Source: Mycobacterium pseudokansasii (GTDB lineage Bacteria > Actinomycetota > Actinomycetes > Mycobacteriales > Mycobacteriaceae). From it: a DNA stretch of 64,000 nucleotides. The translations under genes and the position numbers were made by a program. Below, in pieces: positions 41,685 to 54,006 of this stretch (position 1 is its first letter; every line of letters begins with the position of its first letter). The DNA lies in assembly GCF_900566075.1 (NCBI RefSeq), contig NZ_UPHU01000001.1, forward strand, positions 3,596,325 through 3,660,324, written 5' to 3'. The notes under the pieces were generated by a model. That model searched no databases and was not told where the DNA came from. It saw nothing but the letters and a program-made list of their open reading frames with translations.

Positions 41685-44600
41685 ATGGATTTCGCGGGGT
41701 TGCCGCCGGAGCACAATTCGGCGCGGATGTTTGCCGGCGCGGGGTCGGCGCCGATGCTGGCGACGGCGGCGGCCTGGCAGGGGTTAGCCGCCGAGCTGAG
41801 CTCGTCCGCAGTCGCGTTCGCATCGCTGACCTCCGGGCTGGCCGGTTCGTCGTGGCAGGGCCCGGCCTCGGCGGCGATGGCCGACGCGGCCGCAACCTAT
41901 GTGGGCTGGTTGAACGCGGTGACAGTGCAGGCCGAGCAGGCAGCCGCCCAAGCCCGGTTAGCGGCAGCCGCGTTCGAGGCTGCGCGAGCGGCAACGGTGC
42001 ATCCGGCGATCATCTCGCTCAACAGGGCCCGGCTGCTACGGCTGGTGGCCTGGAACGTGTTGGGCCACAACGCCCCGGCGATCGCCGCTGTCGAGGCCGA
42101 GTATGAGCAGATGTGGGCCCAGGATGTGGCCGCAATGTTCGGCTACCACGCCGAGGCGTCGGCGGTCGCCGCGGTGTTGACCCCATTCCCCCCGACACTG
42201 CAGGCGCTGGCGGGCCTGCCCGGACCAGGGTCCGGTGCGGGGTTAGCCGGTACGAGCTCGGCCAACCCCGCCCAGACCGTCGTCGACCCGCTCGGTAGGG
42301 CAGGCTTGAACCTGGGATTCGCCAATGTGGGCAGCGGAAACGTCGGCAATGGCAACATCGGCAGCTTCAATATCGGTTCTGCGAACATCGGCAGCACCAA
42401 TATCGGCAGCGGAAATGTCGGCAACACGAACCTCGGGTTCGGCAACACCGGCCCCTCGCTGACCGCGGCCAGCCGCAACATCGGGTGGGGCAATACGGGC
42501 AGCACCAACATCGGCTTCGGCAACACGGGTAACGAAAACATCGGCTTCGGCAACACCGGTGACGGAAACATCGGTATCGGGCTGACCGGCGACGGCGGGA
42601 CCGGTCTCGGCGGCCTGAACTCGGGCACCGGCAATGTCGGCCTGTTCAACTCGGGCACCGGAAACGTCGGCATAGGGAACTCGGGAACCGGAAACTGGGG
42701 CGTTGGCAACTCGGGCAACAGCTACAACACCGGCATCGGCAACTCGGGTGAAGCAAACACCGGCTTGTTCAACTCGGGTGTGGCCAATACCGGTATCGCG
42801 AACGCGGGCAACTACAACACGGGTAGCTACAACCCGGGCAGCACCAACACGGGCGCCTTCAACGGCGGCAGCTACAACACCGGCTTGCTGAACAGGGGCG
42901 ACTACAACACCGGCGTAGCAAATACCGGCAACGTCGACACCGGCGCATTGATCTCGGGTAATTACAGCAACGGCCTGTTGTGGCGAGGAGATTATCAGGG
43001 CCTGATGGCTCCGGGTTTCGGCAACTCCACCGACATGCCGTCGTCGGGTTTTTTCAACATCGGGTCCGGTAGTGCATCGGGTTTCGCCAATTCCGGTGTC
43101 AACAATTCGGGCTTCTTCAACGCATCGGACGTCGGAATCTCGGGCTACCACAACGCCGGCGCGCTGGAATCGGGCCTGGTGAACTCGGGCAACACTGTCT
43201 CGGGCGCGTTCAACGAAAGCCTGTTGAATGTCGCCGTGCCGGCCGTTGTCTCCGGTGTCCTCAACACCGGCAGTGACCTGTCGGGCTTGCGCGGCGGCCC
43301 GTCGTCGCTGAACCTCGGCTTCGCCAACCACGGGGGCGCCAACATCGGCAACGCCAACATCGGCGACTCCAACTTCGGCAGCGGCAACGTCGGCAACAGC
43401 AATATCGGCCGGGGAAATATCGGCAACACCAACCTCGGCGGCGGCAACATCGGCAGCACCAACATCGGCAGCGGCAACATTGGCGACGGCAACCTCGGCT
43501 TCGCAAGCATCGGTATCGACAACTTCGGCTCCGGAAATCTGGGCGACTACAACATCGGCCCGGGAAACGTCGGCACCCACAATCGGGGCTTCTGGAACGC
43601 CGGCAACTCCAATGTTGGCTTCGCCAACACCGGCGACTTCAACGTCGGTTTTGCCAACACCGGAAACAACAACATCGGCATCGGGCTGTCCGGCAACGGC
43701 GAAGTCGGGTTCGGTGCACTGAACTCGGGCGGCGGCAACCTTGGCTTGTTCAACTCCGGCACCGGTAACGTCGGCTTGTTGAACTCCGGCACCGGCAACA
43801 TCGGCATCGGAAACTCGGGCACCGGAAACTGGGGCATCGGGAACACCGGCACCGGAAATACCGGAATCGACAACACCGGCACCTTCAACACCGGCGTCGC
43901 CAACGCGGGCAGCACCAACACGGGTCTGAGCAACGCGGGCAGCTATAACACCGGCTTCGTCAACGCGGGCAGCACCAATACCGGCAGCTATAACACCGGC
44001 CAGCACAATACGGGCGGATTCAACCCTGGCAATTTCGACACGGGGTACTTCAACCCGGGAAATGTCGACACCGGCGCATTCAACACCGGAAACTACAGTA
44101 ACGGCTTATTCGTGACCGGCGACAACCAGGGCCAGATCAGCGCCCATCTGGCCATCGATATTCCCACCGTCCCCATCGACGTCGAGTCCGCCAATCCCAT
44201 CAATCAAACAATGGTGGTCGGCGGTCAGGAATACACCATCCCGGGCTACACCTATCCCAAGACATACTTCCTCGACGGCGACTTCTATCTGGGACCGGTC
44301 ACCATCTCGTCATCGACGGTCACCGGTCCCACGGTGACCATCGACATCGGCGGCCCGGCTACATCCATCGATGCCACGGTCATCGGCGCCTTACAGGGCG
44401 GGACGATCCAGATCATCGACATCCCGGCCGCCCCGGGTTTCGGAAATTCGACAGCCAGCCCATCGTCGGGGTTCTTCAACTCCGGCACCGGCAGCGCATC
44501 GGGCTTCGGCAACGCCGGCGCCAACAATTCGGGCTTCCGCAACCTGTCCGTCGGCAGCGGGGGCGTCTCGGGTTACCGCAATGTCGGCTCCCTGGAATCG

Positions 44601-47600
44601 GGCCTGTCCAATTGGGGCAATGCCATCTCGGGCGCCTACAACACCAGCACCCAAGGGCTCACAGCACCGGGCAACCTCTCCGGCTACGCCAACATCGGCA
44701 CCAACCTGGCCGGTGGGCTGCGCGACAGCGCGACCGGGACGGTGTTCAACGCGGGCCTGGCAAACATCGGCGCGTTGAACGTCGGCTTCGGCAATACCGG
44801 GGACTACAACCTGGGCAGCGGCAACCTCGGCGACCTCAACCTCGGCAGCGGCAACCTCGGCAACACCAACCTCGGTAGCGGCAATATCGGCAGCGACAAT
44901 ATCGGGTTCGCCAACACCGGTCCCTCGCTGACCGCGGCGGTCCACGACGTCGGCCTCGCCAACACCGGCAGCCACAACATCGGCGCCGGCAACACCGGCG
45001 ACGCCAACATCGGCCTCGGCAACACCGGCAACGGCAACATCGGCATCGGGCTCACCGGTAACGGCCAGACCGGGGTCGGCGCGCTGAACTCCGGCAACGG
45101 CAACATCGGCCTGTTCAACTCCGGCACCGACAACATCGGCATCGCCAACTCCGGCACCGGCAACTGGGGCATCGCCAACTCCGGCAACCACAACACCGGC
45201 CTGGCCAACGCCGGCAACACCAACACCGGCTGGTTCAACACCGGGCTGGCCAACACCGGCATCGCCAACATCGGCAGCTACAACACCGGCAGCTACAACA
45301 CCGGCGCCACCAACACCGGCAGCTTCAACCCCGGCAACACCAACACCGGCCTGTTCAACCTCGGCAGCTACAACACCGGCCTCGCCAACACCGGCAACAT
45401 CGACACCGGCGCCTTCAACACCGGCAACATGGACAACGGCTTATGGTGGCGCGGCGACAGCCAGGGCCTGATCGGCTTGCACTACGCGATCCATATTCCC
45501 GAAATCCCGTTGAACGTCGTCGCAACCATTCCGATCGATGTCCCCATCAAGGCGAGCTTCACCACCACCGTCTACCACGGGATAACGATCGAGGACATCC
45601 CGTTCGGTACCACCGTCACACTCGGTCCCATCCCGGTGTTGCAGGGCACGGTCAATTCGCTGACCATTCCGCCGATTTCGGCTACCGGCCCCACGCCGGC
45701 AATTCAGATCGGCAGGTCTGACGGTTCGACTGCGATCGTGATCCCCGCGTTCGCCAGCCTGGGTCCCGCCGATTGGACGATCATCGATATCGGTGGCGCC
45801 CCGGGATTCGGAAACTCGACAACCAGCCCGTCGTCGGGGTTCTTCAATGCCGGCACCGGCACCGCATCGGGCTTCGCCAACTTCGGCGCCAACAACTCGG
45901 GTTTGCTGAACGCCTCCTCGGGGAGCTCGGGCTACAAGAACGTCGGCGACCTGGTCTCGGGCATGGCGAACCTGGGCAACACCGTGTCGGGATTCCTGAA
46001 CACGAGCACCCTGGACCTCGCGACGCCGGCTGACGTCTCGGGCTTCGCCAATATCGGTACCAACCTCGCCGGGCTCTACCGCGACAGCACGGCCGGGATG
46101 ACGACGTTCAACGTGGGGCTGGGCAATACCGGCACGTTGAACGTGGGATTCGGCAACGTCGGCGACTACAACGTCGGCAGCGGAAACGTCGGCGACTACA
46201 ACGTCGGCAGCGCCAACGTCGGCAGCCACAACTTCGGAGGCGCAAACATCGGCAGCTTCAACGTCGGCCTCGGCAGCCATGGACTGCATAACGTCGGCTC
46301 GGCAAACCTCGGCAACGACAACATCGGCCCGGCAAACTTCGGCGACGACAACCGCGGTTTCGCAAACGCGGGCACCGCCAATACCGGTTTTGCCAACACC
46401 GGTGACGACAATATCGGCCTTGCCAACACCGGCAGCAACAACATCGGCATCGGGCTCACCGGCAACGGCAAAGTCGGGATCGGCGCGCTCAACTCGGGCA
46501 GCGGCAACACCGGCTTGTTCAACTCCGGCACCGACAATGTCGGCCTGTTCAACTCCGGCACCGGCAACGTCGGCATCGCAAACTCCGGCACCGGGAACTG
46601 GGGCATCCGCAACAGCGGCAGCACCAACACGGGCCTGGCTAACGCTGGAATGGTCAATACCGGGCTCTGGAACGCGGGCAACGTCAACTCGGGCATCGGC
46701 AACACGGGCGACTACAACACCGGCAGCTTCAACGCCGGCAGCTTCAACACCGCCGGCTTCAACCCGGGCTCCTACAACACGGGCTACTCGAACACCGGCA
46801 GCTATAACACGGGATTGGCCAACTCGGGCAACGTCGACACCGGCTTCTTCAATTCCGGAAGTTACGACAACGGCATTCTCTGGCGGGGCGATTACCAGGG
46901 CCTGGTCGGCTACAACTACACGATCTATATACCGGACACCGCCATTCCGGTGAACCTTGGCGTGCAAATCCCCATCGATATTCCGATCAGCGCGACGTTC
47001 GGCCTCCTGACCATCGAGGGTTTCACCATTCCCAAGTACACCGCCGATATCACCGTGCTGGATTCCGGAACCACCCAGGCCATCAGCATTGGTCCCCTCA
47101 CGGTCTCGGATATCGTCATCTCGCTGCCGCCGGTCAATGCCACCATCAGCGGTCCGACCACCGCGATCGACATCACCGGCAGCGGCGGCATCGGCCCCAT
47201 CGCGATCCCGGTCATCGACATTCCAGCGGCCCCGGGCTTCGGGAACTCGACCACCATCCCGTCGTCGGGCTTCTTCAACTCCGGTACCGGCAGCTCGTCG
47301 GGGTTCGCCAACGTCGGCCCCAACAACTCCGGCCTCTTCAACGCCTCCGGCAGCGCGGGTATCTCGGGCTACAAGAATGTCGGCGACCTGGTCTCGGGCA
47401 TGGCGAACTTCGGCAACACCGTGTCGGGTCTGCTCAATACCAGCACGGTGGACCTCGGGACGCCGTCCAATGTCTCCGGCGTCGCCAATGTCGGCTCCGA
47501 CCTCGCGGGTTTCTTCGGCAACTTCGCTATCTCCAACCTGGGCGTCGCCAACGACGGCAGCCTCAATGTGGGCAGCGGCAACGTCGGCGATCTCAACGTC

Positions 47601-50600
47601 GGTAGCGGAAACGTCGGCGACCACAACGTCGGCGGCGCAAACATCGGCAGCTTCAACGTCGGCTTCGGTAGCCATGGCCTGCACAATTTCGGCTCCGCAA
47701 ATCTGGGCGACGACAACGTGGGCCCAGCCAACGTGGGCGATCACAACCTGGGGGTGACGAACGCGGGCGACGGCAATACCGGCTTCGCGAACACCGGCGA
47801 CTTCAATATCGGCTTTGCCAACACCGGCAGCAACAACATCGGCATCGGGCTGTCCGGCAACGGCAAAGTCGGGATCGGCACGCTGAACTCGGGCAGCGAC
47901 AACATCGGCTTGTTTAATTCCGGCACCGGAAATGTCGGGCTGTTCAACTCCGGAAACGGAAACATCGGCATCGGAAACTCCGGCACCGGCAACATCGGCA
48001 TCGGGAATCCCGGCACCGCCAACACCGGCGTCGAGAACGCCGGCGACCACAACACCGGTCTGTGGAATCCGGGCACCGGCAACACCGGCATCGCCAACGC
48101 CGGCGCCTACAACACCGGCGTCTACAACACCGGCAGCACCAACACGGGTATCGCCAACCCCGGCAGCTACAACACGGGCAGCTACAACACCGGCAACACC
48201 AACACCGGCCTGGCGAACACCGGCGGCTACAACACCGGCGTGGCCAACACGGGCGACTACAACACCGGCCTGGCCAACACGGGTAATGTCGACACCGGCG
48301 CCTTCATCGCCGGCAATTACAGCAATGGCTTTTTCTGGCGCGGCGACTACCAGGGCCTATACGGCTTCCACGCCGGAATTTATATCCCCGAATTCCCGGT
48401 CCTGAACATGGGTATAGCAATTCCGATCAATATCCCGATCAATCTGGATGCCGGCAATATTCTCGTCAACCCGTTCGCCATTCAACCGGTTACCGTCAGC
48501 GTCCTGGGCTCGTCCTACCTCAGCATCACCTTCGACACCATATCCATTCCGGCCCTCAGCGGTAATGGGCTCGCGGTCGACGCCCTCATCGGCGGACCCG
48601 ATACGTCGATACCCATCACCATCACCAGCGGCCTGGGCCCCATCGACATCACGTTCATCGACATCCCGGCGGCCCCGGGTTTCGGAAATTCGACAGCCAG
48701 CCCGTCGTCGGGGTTCTTCAACTCCGGCACCGGCAGCGCATCGGGCTTCGGCAACGCCGGCGCCGACAGTTCGGGCTTCCGCAACCTCGCCGACTCGGGC
48801 GTCTCGGGTTACCGCAACGTCGGCTCCCTGGAATCGGGCCTGGCCAACGTCGGCAACACCGTCTCGGGCATCTACAACACCAGCACCCTAGGGCTCACAG
48901 CACCGGGCAACCTCTCCGGCTTGGCGAACATCGGCACCAACCTGGCCGGCGTGTTCCACAACAGCACCATCCCGGCCGGACGCGTCCTCAACCTGGGCCT
49001 GGCAAACGCCGGCCAACTCAACGTGGGCTTCGGCAATACCGGGGAGTACAACCTGGGCAGCGGGAATATCGGCGACCTCAACCTCGGCAGCGGCAACCTC
49101 GGCAGCACCAACTTCGGTAGCGGCAATATCGGCAGCGGCAATATCGGCTTCGCCCACACCGGTGACGGCAACGTCGGTCTCGGCAACACCGGCAGCCACA
49201 ACGTCGGCGCCGGCAACACCGGCGACGGCAACATCGGCCTCGGCAACACCGGCAACGGCAACATCGGCATCGGGCTCACCGGTAACGGCCAGACCGGGGT
49301 CGGCGCGCTGAACTCCGGCAACGGCAACATCGGCCTGTTCAACTCCGGCACCGACAACATCGGCATCGCCAACTCCGGCACCGGCAACTGGGGCATCGCC
49401 AACTCCGGCAACCACAACACCGGCCTGGCCAACGCCGGCAACACCAACACCGGCTGGTTCAACGCCGGGCTGGCCAACACCGGCATCGCCAACATCGGCA
49501 GCTACAACACCGGCAGCTACAACACCGGCGCCACCAACACCGGCAGCTTCAACCCCGGCAACACCAACACCGGCCTGTTCAACCTCGGCAGCTACAACAC
49601 CGGCCTCGCCAACACCGGCAACATCGACACCGGCGCCTTCAACACCGGCAACATGGACAACGGCTTATGGTGGCGCGGCGACAGCCAGGGCCTGATCGGT
49701 GCTTACTACGCGATCACCGTTCCCGAGATCCCCGCATTCTTCAATGTCGAGATCCCCGTCGACATACCGATCACCGTCAGCATCACCGACATCGAGATCA
49801 ATGCCGTCACCATTCCCAAGGTCTCGTTCAGCGGCTTGGACGACGGCATCGGCGGCAAAGTCATCGGCTCCATCGGCCCCGTCAGTGTCTATGGCGCGCA
49901 GACCGGAGACCCCATCGTCATTAGCTTCGGCGACCAACCGACGGTGGCACTCAACGTGGGTAACCCCGACGGCTCGACGGTGATAAACATCAGTGGCACC
50001 GGCGGTCTGGGCCCCATCAACATCCCGATCATCGACATCGCGGCGGCGCCCGGATTCGGCAATGCGACCACCAGCCCGTCGTCGGGCTTCTTCAACGCCG
50101 GAGCCGGCAGCGCATCGGGCTTCGCCAACTTCGGCGCCAACAATTCAGGCGTGTGGAACGTCTCGTCCGTAATCGCGGGAAACTCGGGCTACCTCAACTA
50201 CGGATCACTGCAGTCGGGCCTGGCCAACTTCGGCAACACCATCTCGGGTCTGTACAACACCGGCACCGTGGGCCTGACGTCGCCGGCCAATGTCTCCGGT
50301 ATCGCGAGCATCGGCACCGACCTCGCCGGCGTGCTTCGCGACGGCCCCACCGCGACGGCCTTCAACGCGGGTCTGGCAAACATTGGCGCCGGGAACGTGG
50401 GCTTTGCAAACGTCGGCGACGTCAACCTGGGCAGCGCCAACATCGGCAACGTCAACCTGGGCAGCGGAAATATCGGCGACCTCAACGTCGGCAGCGGCAA
50501 CCTCGGCAGCACCAATTTCGGTAGCGGCAATATCGGCAGCGCCAATATCGGGTTCGCCAACACCGGCCCCGCGCTGACGGCCGCCGTCCACAACGTCGGC

Positions 50601-51827
50601 CTCGCCAACACCGGCAACCACAACATCGGCGCCGGCAACACCGGCGACGCCAACATCGGCTTCGGCAACACCGGCAACGGCAACATCGGCATCGGCCTCA
50701 CCGGCGACGGCAAGACCGGGTTCGGCGCCCTGAACTCCGGCAACGGCAACATCGGCCTGTTCAACTCCGGCACCGACAACGTCGGCATCGCCAACTCCGG
50801 CACCGGCAACTGGGGCATCGGCAACTCCGGCAACTACAACACCGGCATCGGTAACACGGGCAGCACCAACACCGGCTGGTTCAACTCCGGCCTGGCCAAC
50901 ACCGGCATCGCCAACGCGGGCAGCTACAACACCGGCAGCTACAACACCGGCGCCACCAACACCGGCAGCTTCAACCCGGGCAACGCCAACACCGGCCTGT
51001 TCAACCCGGGTAGCTACAACACCGGCCTGGCCAACACCGGCAACTCCAACACGGGCATTGCGAACTCGGGCAACGTCGACACCGGCGCGTTCATTTCGGG
51101 CAACTACAGCAACGGCTTCTGGTGGCGGGGCGATTATCAGGGCCTGATTACCATTTCTTACTCCTCGACCATTCCCGAAATCCCCTGGCACTACGACGTG
51201 AATGCCCCCATCGAGATACCGATCAGCGGCAACGTCAATGAAATTAACCAGGAATTGTTCCACATTTCCAGCATCCCCATAAAGGTCCAACTACAGCAGA
51301 CCATCTGCTTCCTGGGGTACTGCACCACCATCACAACAACCTTGTACGACGACAGCGTCGGCGGCTGGGCACTCGGTCCGTACACTTTGCTCGCGGCAAC
51401 CCCGGTAGACGAAACCATCACCCAGACATTTGATCTGCCGGGCAGCGGAACCCTAGGTCCCTACACCTTCGGATTCGCCTACCAGCAGAGCCCGGGATTC
51501 TTCAATTCGACCACCGACCCGTCGTCGGGCTTCTTCAACTCCGGCGGGGGCGGCGCCTCGGGCCTCTTCAATTCCGCACCCGGGTCGGTGTCGGGGCTGG
51601 CAAACGCTGTCGCGGACTCGTCGGGCCTGGGCAACGCCGGCGGAACCGGAAACTCGGGCTACCTCAACTACGGCGGGCTGGAATCGGGCTTCGCGAACCT
51701 GGGCAACACCATGTCGGGCTTTTTCAACACGAGCACCCTGGATCTGACACAGGCCGCCTTCGACTCCGGTATCGGAAACGTTGGCACCAACCTCTCGGGA
51801 GTCTTCAACGACGTCTTCGTGCCGTAA
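41685..51827 (+). CDS. PPE-MPTR family protein, giant (3380 residues) with six beta-rich inserts
   Basis: The N-terminal 180 residues ([20 protein letters not shown], WxG turn in [11 protein letters not shown]) are a PPE domain for ESX-5 export. The rest is MPTR sequence, pentapeptides of the type N-x-G-x-G and N-T-G-x-x. It is organised in about seven units of 1.37-1.44 kb. Each unit ends WRGDxQG. From the second on, a 98-119-residue non-repetitive beta-rich insert rich in I-P-I motifs follows. Each unit then restarts with PGFGNST and SSGFFNSG. Inserts lie near 44140-44432, 45466-45800, 46906-47231, 48358-48674, 49691-50048 and 51145-51491. ATG 41685 preferred over GTG 41682. Comparable in length to PPE8, PPE55 and PPE56 of M. 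tuberculosis. Confidence 0.95.
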   Translation: MDFAGLPPEHNSARMFAGAGSAPMLATAAAWQGLAAELSSSAVAFASLTSGLAGSSWQGPASAAMADAAATYVGWLNAVTVQAEQAAAQARLAAAAFEAARAATVHPAIISLNRARLLRLVAWNVLGHNAPAIAAVEAEYEQMWAQDVAAMFGYHAEASAVAAVLTPFPPTLQALAGLPGPGSGAGLAGTSSANPAQTVVDPLGRAGLNLGFANVGSGNVGNGNIGSFNIGSANIGSTNIGSGNVGNTNLGFGNTGPSLTAASRNIGWGNTGSTNIGFGNTGNENIGFGNTGDGNIGIGLTGDGGTGLGGLNSGTGNVGLFNSGTGNVGIGNSGTGNWGVGNSGNSYNTGIGNSGEANTGLFNSGVANTGIANAGNYNTGSYNPGSTNTGAFNGGSYNTGLLNRGDYNTGVANTGNVDTGALISGNYSNGLLWRGDYQGLMAPGFGNSTDMPSSGFFNIGSGSASGFANSGVNNSGFFNASDVGISGYHNAGALESGLVNSGNTVSGAFNESLLNVAVPAVVSGVLNTGSDLSGLRGGPSSLNLGFANHGGANIGNANIGDSNFGSGNVGNSNIGRGNIGNTNLGGGNIGSTNIGSGNIGDGNLGFASIGIDNFGSGNLGDYNIGPGNVGTHNRGFWNAGNSNVGFANTGDFNVGFANTGNNNIGIGLSGNGEVGFGALNSGGGNLGLFNSGTGNVGLLNSGTGNIGIGNSGTGNWGIGNTGTGNTGIDNTGTFNTGVANAGSTNTGLSNAGSYNTGFVNAGSTNTGSYNTGQHNTGGFNPGNFDTGYFNPGNVDTGAFNTGNYSNGLFVTGDNQGQISAHLAIDIPTVPIDVESANPINQTMVVGGQEYTIPGYTYPKTYFLDGDFYLGPVTISSSTVTGPTVTIDIGGPATSIDATVIGALQGGTIQIIDIPAAPGFGNSTASPSSGFFNSGTGSASGFGNAGANNSGFRNLSVGSGGVSGYRNVGSLESGLSNWGNAISGAYNTSTQGLTAPGNLSGYANIGTNLAGGLRDSATGTVFNAGLANIGALNVGFGNTGDYNLGSGNLGDLNLGSGNLGNTNLGSGNIGSDNIGFANTGPSLTAAVHDVGLANTGSHNIGAGNTGDANIGLGNTGNGNIGIGLTGNGQTGVGALNSGNGNIGLFNSGTDNIGIANSGTGNWGIANSGNHNTGLANAGNTNTGWFNTGLANTGIANIGSYNTGSYNTGATNTGSFNPGNTNTGLFNLGSYNTGLANTGNIDTGAFNTGNMDNGLWWRGDSQGLIGLHYAIHIPEIPLNVVATIPIDVPIKASFTTTVYHGITIEDIPFGTTVTLGPIPVLQGTVNSLTIPPISATGPTPAIQIGRSDGSTAIVIPAFASLGPADWTIIDIGGAPGFGNSTTSPSSGFFNAGTGTASGFANFGANNSGLLNASSGSSGYKNVGDLVSGMANLGNTVSGFLNTSTLDLATPADVSGFANIGTNLAGLYRDSTAGMTTFNVGLGNTGTLNVGFGNVGDYNVGSGNVGDYNVGSANVGSHNFGGANIGSFNVGLGSHGLHNVGSANLGNDNIGPANFGDDNRGFANAGTANTGFANTGDDNIGLANTGSNNIGIGLTGNGKVGIGALNSGSGNTGLFNSGTDNVGLFNSGTGNVGIANSGTGNWGIRNSGSTNTGLANAGMVNTGLWNAGNVNSGIGNTGDYNTGSFNAGSFNTAGFNPGSYNTGYSNTGSYNTGLANSGNVDTGFFNSGSYDNGILWRGDYQGLVGYNYTIYIPDTAIPVNLGVQIPIDIPISATFGLLTIEGFTIPKYTADITVLDSGTTQAISIGPLTVSDIVISLPPVNATISGPTTAIDITGSGGIGPIAIPVIDIPAAPGFGNSTTIPSSGFFNSGTGSSSGFANVGPNNSGLFNASGSAGISGYKNVGDLVSGMANFGNTVSGLLNTSTVDLGTPSNVSGVANVGSDLAGFFGNFAISNLGVANDGSLNVGSGNVGDLNVGSGNVGDHNVGGANIGSFNVGFGSHGLHNFGSANLGDDNVGPANVGDHNLGVTNAGDGNTGFANTGDFNIGFANTGSNNIGIGLSGNGKVGIGTLNSGSDNIGLFNSGTGNVGLFNSGNGNIGIGNSGTGNIGIGNPGTANTGVENAGDHNTGLWNPGTGNTGIANAGAYNTGVYNTGSTNTGIANPGSYNTGSYNTGNTNTGLANTGGYNTGVANTGDYNTGLANTGNVDTGAFIAGNYSNGFFWRGDYQGLYGFHAGIYIPEFPVLNMGIAIPINIPINLDAGNILVNPFAIQPVTVSVLGSSYLSITFDTISIPALSGNGLAVDALIGGPDTSIPITITSGLGPIDITFIDIPAAPGFGNSTASPSSGFFNSGTGSASGFGNAGADSSGFRNLADSGVSGYRNVGSLESGLANVGNTVSGIYNTSTLGLTAPGNLSGLANIGTNLAGVFHNSTIPAGRVLNLGLANAGQLNVGFGNTGEYNLGSGNIGDLNLGSGNLGSTNFGSGNIGSGNIGFAHTGDGNVGLGNTGSHNVGAGNTGDGNIGLGNTGNGNIGIGLTGNGQTGVGALNSGNGNIGLFNSGTDNIGIANSGTGNWGIANSGNHNTGLANAGNTNTGWFNAGLANTGIANIGSYNTGSYNTGATNTGSFNPGNTNTGLFNLGSYNTGLANTGNIDTGAFNTGNMDNGLWWRGDSQGLIGAYYAITVPEIPAFFNVEIPVDIPITVSITDIEINAVTIPKVSFSGLDDGIGGKVIGSIGPVSVYGAQTGDPIVISFGDQPTVALNVGNPDGSTVINISGTGGLGPINIPIIDIAAAPGFGNATTSPSSGFFNAGAGSASGFANFGANNSGVWNVSSVIAGNSGYLNYGSLQSGLANFGNTISGLYNTGTVGLTSPANVSGIASIGTDLAGVLRDGPTATAFNAGLANIGAGNVGFANVGDVNLGSANIGNVNLGSGNIGDLNVGSGNLGSTNFGSGNIGSANIGFANTGPALTAAVHNVGLANTGNHNIGAGNTGDANIGFGNTGNGNIGIGLTGDGKTGFGALNSGNGNIGLFNSGTDNVGIANSGTGNWGIGNSGNYNTGIGNTGSTNTGWFNSGLANTGIANAGSYNTGSYNTGATNTGSFNPGNANTGLFNPGSYNTGLANTGNSNTGIANSGNVDTGAFISGNYSNGFWWRGDYQGLITISYSSTIPEIPWHYDVNAPIEIPISGNVNEINQELFHISSIPIKVQLQQTICFLGYCTTITTTLYDDSVGGWALGPYTLLAATPVDETITQTFDLPGSGTLGPYTFGFAYQQSPGFFNSTTDPSSGFFNSGGGGASGLFNSAPGSVSGLANAVADSSGLGNAGGTGNSGYLNYGGLESGFANLGNTMSGFFNTSTLDLTQAAFDSGIGNVGTNLSGVFNDVFVP
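45000..45476. repeat. Intragenic near-identical duplicate, copy 1
   Basis: This 477-bp stretch of the PPE-MPTR gene recurs at 49223-49699, offset 4223 bases, with very few differences (for example ACC at about 45240 against GCC at 49463). It encodes the unit end from IGAGNTGD to [11 protein letters not shown]. Similarity ends abruptly where the beta-rich inserts begin. Recent duplication or gene conversion between units is the likely cause. Confidence 0.85.
49223..49699. repeat. Intragenic near-identical duplicate, copy 2
   Basis: This is the second copy of the stretch at 45000-45476. Further matching segments at the same kind of offset (for example 44455-44520 against 48697-48762, offset 4242) show that three consecutive units were probably involved. 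Both copies are in frame, so exchange between them would keep the protein open. Confidence 0.85.
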
Positions 51828-52013
51828 CGGCGGTCGGGCAGGGCTGTGCCGGCGGGCCATCGACGATTCGTGGTGCCGCCTCGGCGGAGTAGTCGGCACG
51901 CATCCGGTCATCCGGTGCATTCGCGGGATGGACGCTATCCGATCGGCAGTATCCGGCAATAAGGTAAAACGCGAACGGCCCCAACGATCCCAACGATTAA
52001 GCCCAGGTCACCG

Positions 52014-53264
52014 ATGAACAGCACGGATATCGAGCAGGTCCTGCGCAAACAACGGTTGCGCTCATTGCAGGGCGGGTCCATACTTCGCGTCGGCGTCGCC
52101 GTCATCATGTTCAGCGCAATGCCGACTGTCACCGATCCGGCTCGATTGCCCGAGCAGGCCGTGCTGCTGGGCGTCTATGCCATCGTGACCATCGGCGCGC
52201 TGCTGCTGACCTATGCCGGCACGAGTCAGCTGCTCAACGACGACCGCGCCCTGTTGACCCTCGCGCTGACCGACGTCGCCGCGGTGTTCGGTTTCAAACT
52301 GCTCTCACCCGGCGGATTTATTCCGCTGTTGGTGATGGCGCTGCTGCCGCGCATGGTGGCTGTCGAGTTGTCGCTGCGGCGCGCCGGTGTCGTACTGGCC
52401 TGTACCTTCGCGGTCTTTACCGCATCGGTTCTTCAAGACCCCGTGATCATGCGCCGGATTGGCCCGTGGGAGACCGCGGTGATAGTGCTGGTCTACGGAT
52501 TCATTTGCGGCACAGCCTTGTTGGTGGTGATTTTCCGGTTGCGCAACATCGACGAACTGGCCGAACTCACGACCTCGCGCGAAGAGCTACTCGCCGAGAC
52601 CATGAACGCCTCGCAGGCCGAGCGGCGGCAGATATCGGAGTTCATCCATGACGGACCCTTGCAAGACGTGCTCGCGGCCCGCCGCGACATCGCCGGATTC
52701 CTCAAGCGGTCCCCGGATGCACCCCTCGAACAGGCACTGGCCAGCCTGCAGGATGCTTCCCGGCTGCTGCGCGAGGCGACCTTTGAGCTACACCCGGCTC
52801 TACTCGACCAAGTCGGCCTGGCGGCCGCGGTGGAGAAACTCGTCGCCGTCACCGCGGCCCGCTCGGGCATGGCGATCACGGCCGACATCGATTACCCCGA
52901 GCCGAATGCGATCGACCCGATCCTGTTCGGGGTGATCCGCGAGTTGGTGTCCAACGTGGCCCGTCATTCGCAGGCCGGCTCGGCGACGGTGAAACTGACG
53001 GTCGACGGCGAGGTCGCCCGCATCGACGTGGCCGATGACGGAATCGGGATAACCGGTGACGCCGCAGCGCGTCGTCTCGCCCAGGGACACATCGGCCTTG
53101 CCTCGCACCGGGCGCGGGTCCAAGCCGCCGGCGGCAGTCTGACCATCCTCGAGGAACCCGTCGGCGCGCACCTGCGCGTGGAGCTGCCGCTTCGGCGCCC
53201 GGCGGCGACCAGCGGCTCGGTGACGGTGCCGCACGGGACCGATTGGGAGTCTCAACGGTGTTGA
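52014..53264 (+). CDS. Membrane sensor histidine kinase (NarL/HisKA_3 class)
   Basis: The 416-residue kinase has about five membrane segments in the first 175 residues with little extracytoplasmic loop, so it probably senses within or near the membrane. A coiled linker leads to the dimerisation motif AERRQISEFIHDGPLQ (phospho-acceptor His near 212), characteristic of HisKA_3 kinases. The HATPase_c domain has the N-box RELVSNVARHS and G-boxes DVADDGIGI and GHIGLASHRARV. The likely partner is the LuxR-type regulator 94 bases downstream, which is encoded on the opposite strand. Not remembered at this position in H37Rv. Confidence 0.92.
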   Translation: MNSTDIEQVLRKQRLRSLQGGSILRVGVAVIMFSAMPTVTDPARLPEQAVLLGVYAIVTIGALLLTYAGTSQLLNDDRALLTLALTDVAAVFGFKLLSPGGFIPLLVMALLPRMVAVELSLRRAGVVLACTFAVFTASVLQDPVIMRRIGPWETAVIVLVYGFICGTALLVVIFRLRNIDELAELTTSREELLAETMNASQAERRQISEFIHDGPLQDVLAARRDIAGFLKRSPDAPLEQALASLQDASRLLREATFELHPALLDQVGLAAAVEKLVAVTAARSGMAITADIDYPEPNAIDPILFGVIRELVSNVARHSQAGSATVKLTVDGEVARIDVADDGIGITGDAAARRLAQGHIGLASHRARVQAAGGSLTILEEPVGAHLRVELPLRRPAATSGSVTVPHGTDWESQRC

Positions 53265-53358
53265 ACGCCAACCGAAGCCGTCACGCTTAGTCGACGCGCT
53301 TCCCGCAGCGACCCGACCGCCAAGGCCCCGCCCATGCCGCGGGCCCCGACGCCGACGG

Positions 53359-54006
53359 CTATTCGAGCAATCGACGCCGCATCGCCTCGGCGACGGCCGC
53401 TCCCCGATCAGAAACTCCAAGTTTCTCGTAAAGGCTGTGCACGTGCGTCTTGATCGTGCTGCGCGCCAAGTGAAGTCGCGACGCGATCTGCGGAACCGAG
53501 AGCCCGTCGGCCATCATCGTGATCACCTGGGCCTCACGCTCGGTCAGCAAGGTCGTCGCTCCCCTGCCCCGCCGTTTCACCTCACCAGCCAGCCCGCCGG
53601 CTATCCCGGCCGGCAGGTATGAGGCGCCTTCGGCGCATCTGATCACGGCGTTCACGATCTCGTCGCTGTCGGATTCCTTGGTCAAGAATCCCGAGGCGCC
53701 CTCGGCCAGAGCCTTGTAGACGACGGGACTGTCATCAAACGCGCTCAGCAGCACCACGCGCGTGGGCAACCTGTCGCGGGCTATCGCGTGGGTGACCTCG
53801 AGACCATCCAGCTCGGGCATCTTGTAGTCGAGAAGTGCGACCGCAGGCCGCAGTCGCCGGATGACATCCAGCGCCGCGCGGCCGTCGGCCACCTGGGCGA
53901 CGACTTCCACTCGCCCGCTGGACTTGAGGGCGCGCACGACCCCTTGACGCATTACCGGGTGATCGTCGGCTACTACGACGGTGACTCGGTCAGCGGAATC
54001 TGCCAT
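53359..54006 (-). CDS. NarL/LuxR-type response regulator
   Basis: The 215-residue regulator has a receiver domain with acidic pocket VVVADDHP (Asp-Asp near 13-14), phospho-acceptor Asp in VALLDYKMPELDG near 59, Ser in LLSAFDD and Lys in LTKESDS. It is followed by a LuxR-type HTH (LLTEREAQVITMMADGLSV, IASRLHLARSTIKTHVHSLY). The ATG at 54006 (MADSADRVTVVVADD) is preferred over 54018. The HisKA_3 kinase upstream of it in the window is the obvious cognate sensor, facing it tail to tail. Diverges from the secreted-protein gene, which may be a target. Confidence 0.93.
   Translation of the reverse strand: MADSADRVTVVVADDHPVMRQGVVRALKSSGRVEVVAQVADGRAALDVIRRLRPAVALLDYKMPELDGLEVTHAIARDRLPTRVVLLSAFDDSPVVYKALAEGASGFLTKESDSDEIVNAVIRCAEGASYLPAGIAGGLAGEVKRRGRGATTLLTEREAQVITMMADGLSVPQIASRLHLARSTIKTHVHSLYEKLGVSDRGAAVAEAMRRRLLE

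Noticed and set aside
45441..48050. 869-residue open frame (and a 587-residue one at 42243-44006) antisense to the PPE-MPTR gene
   Set aside because: Periodic codons without stops in a repeat produce mirrored open frames; the translation is Val/Ala/Asp low complexity with no family.
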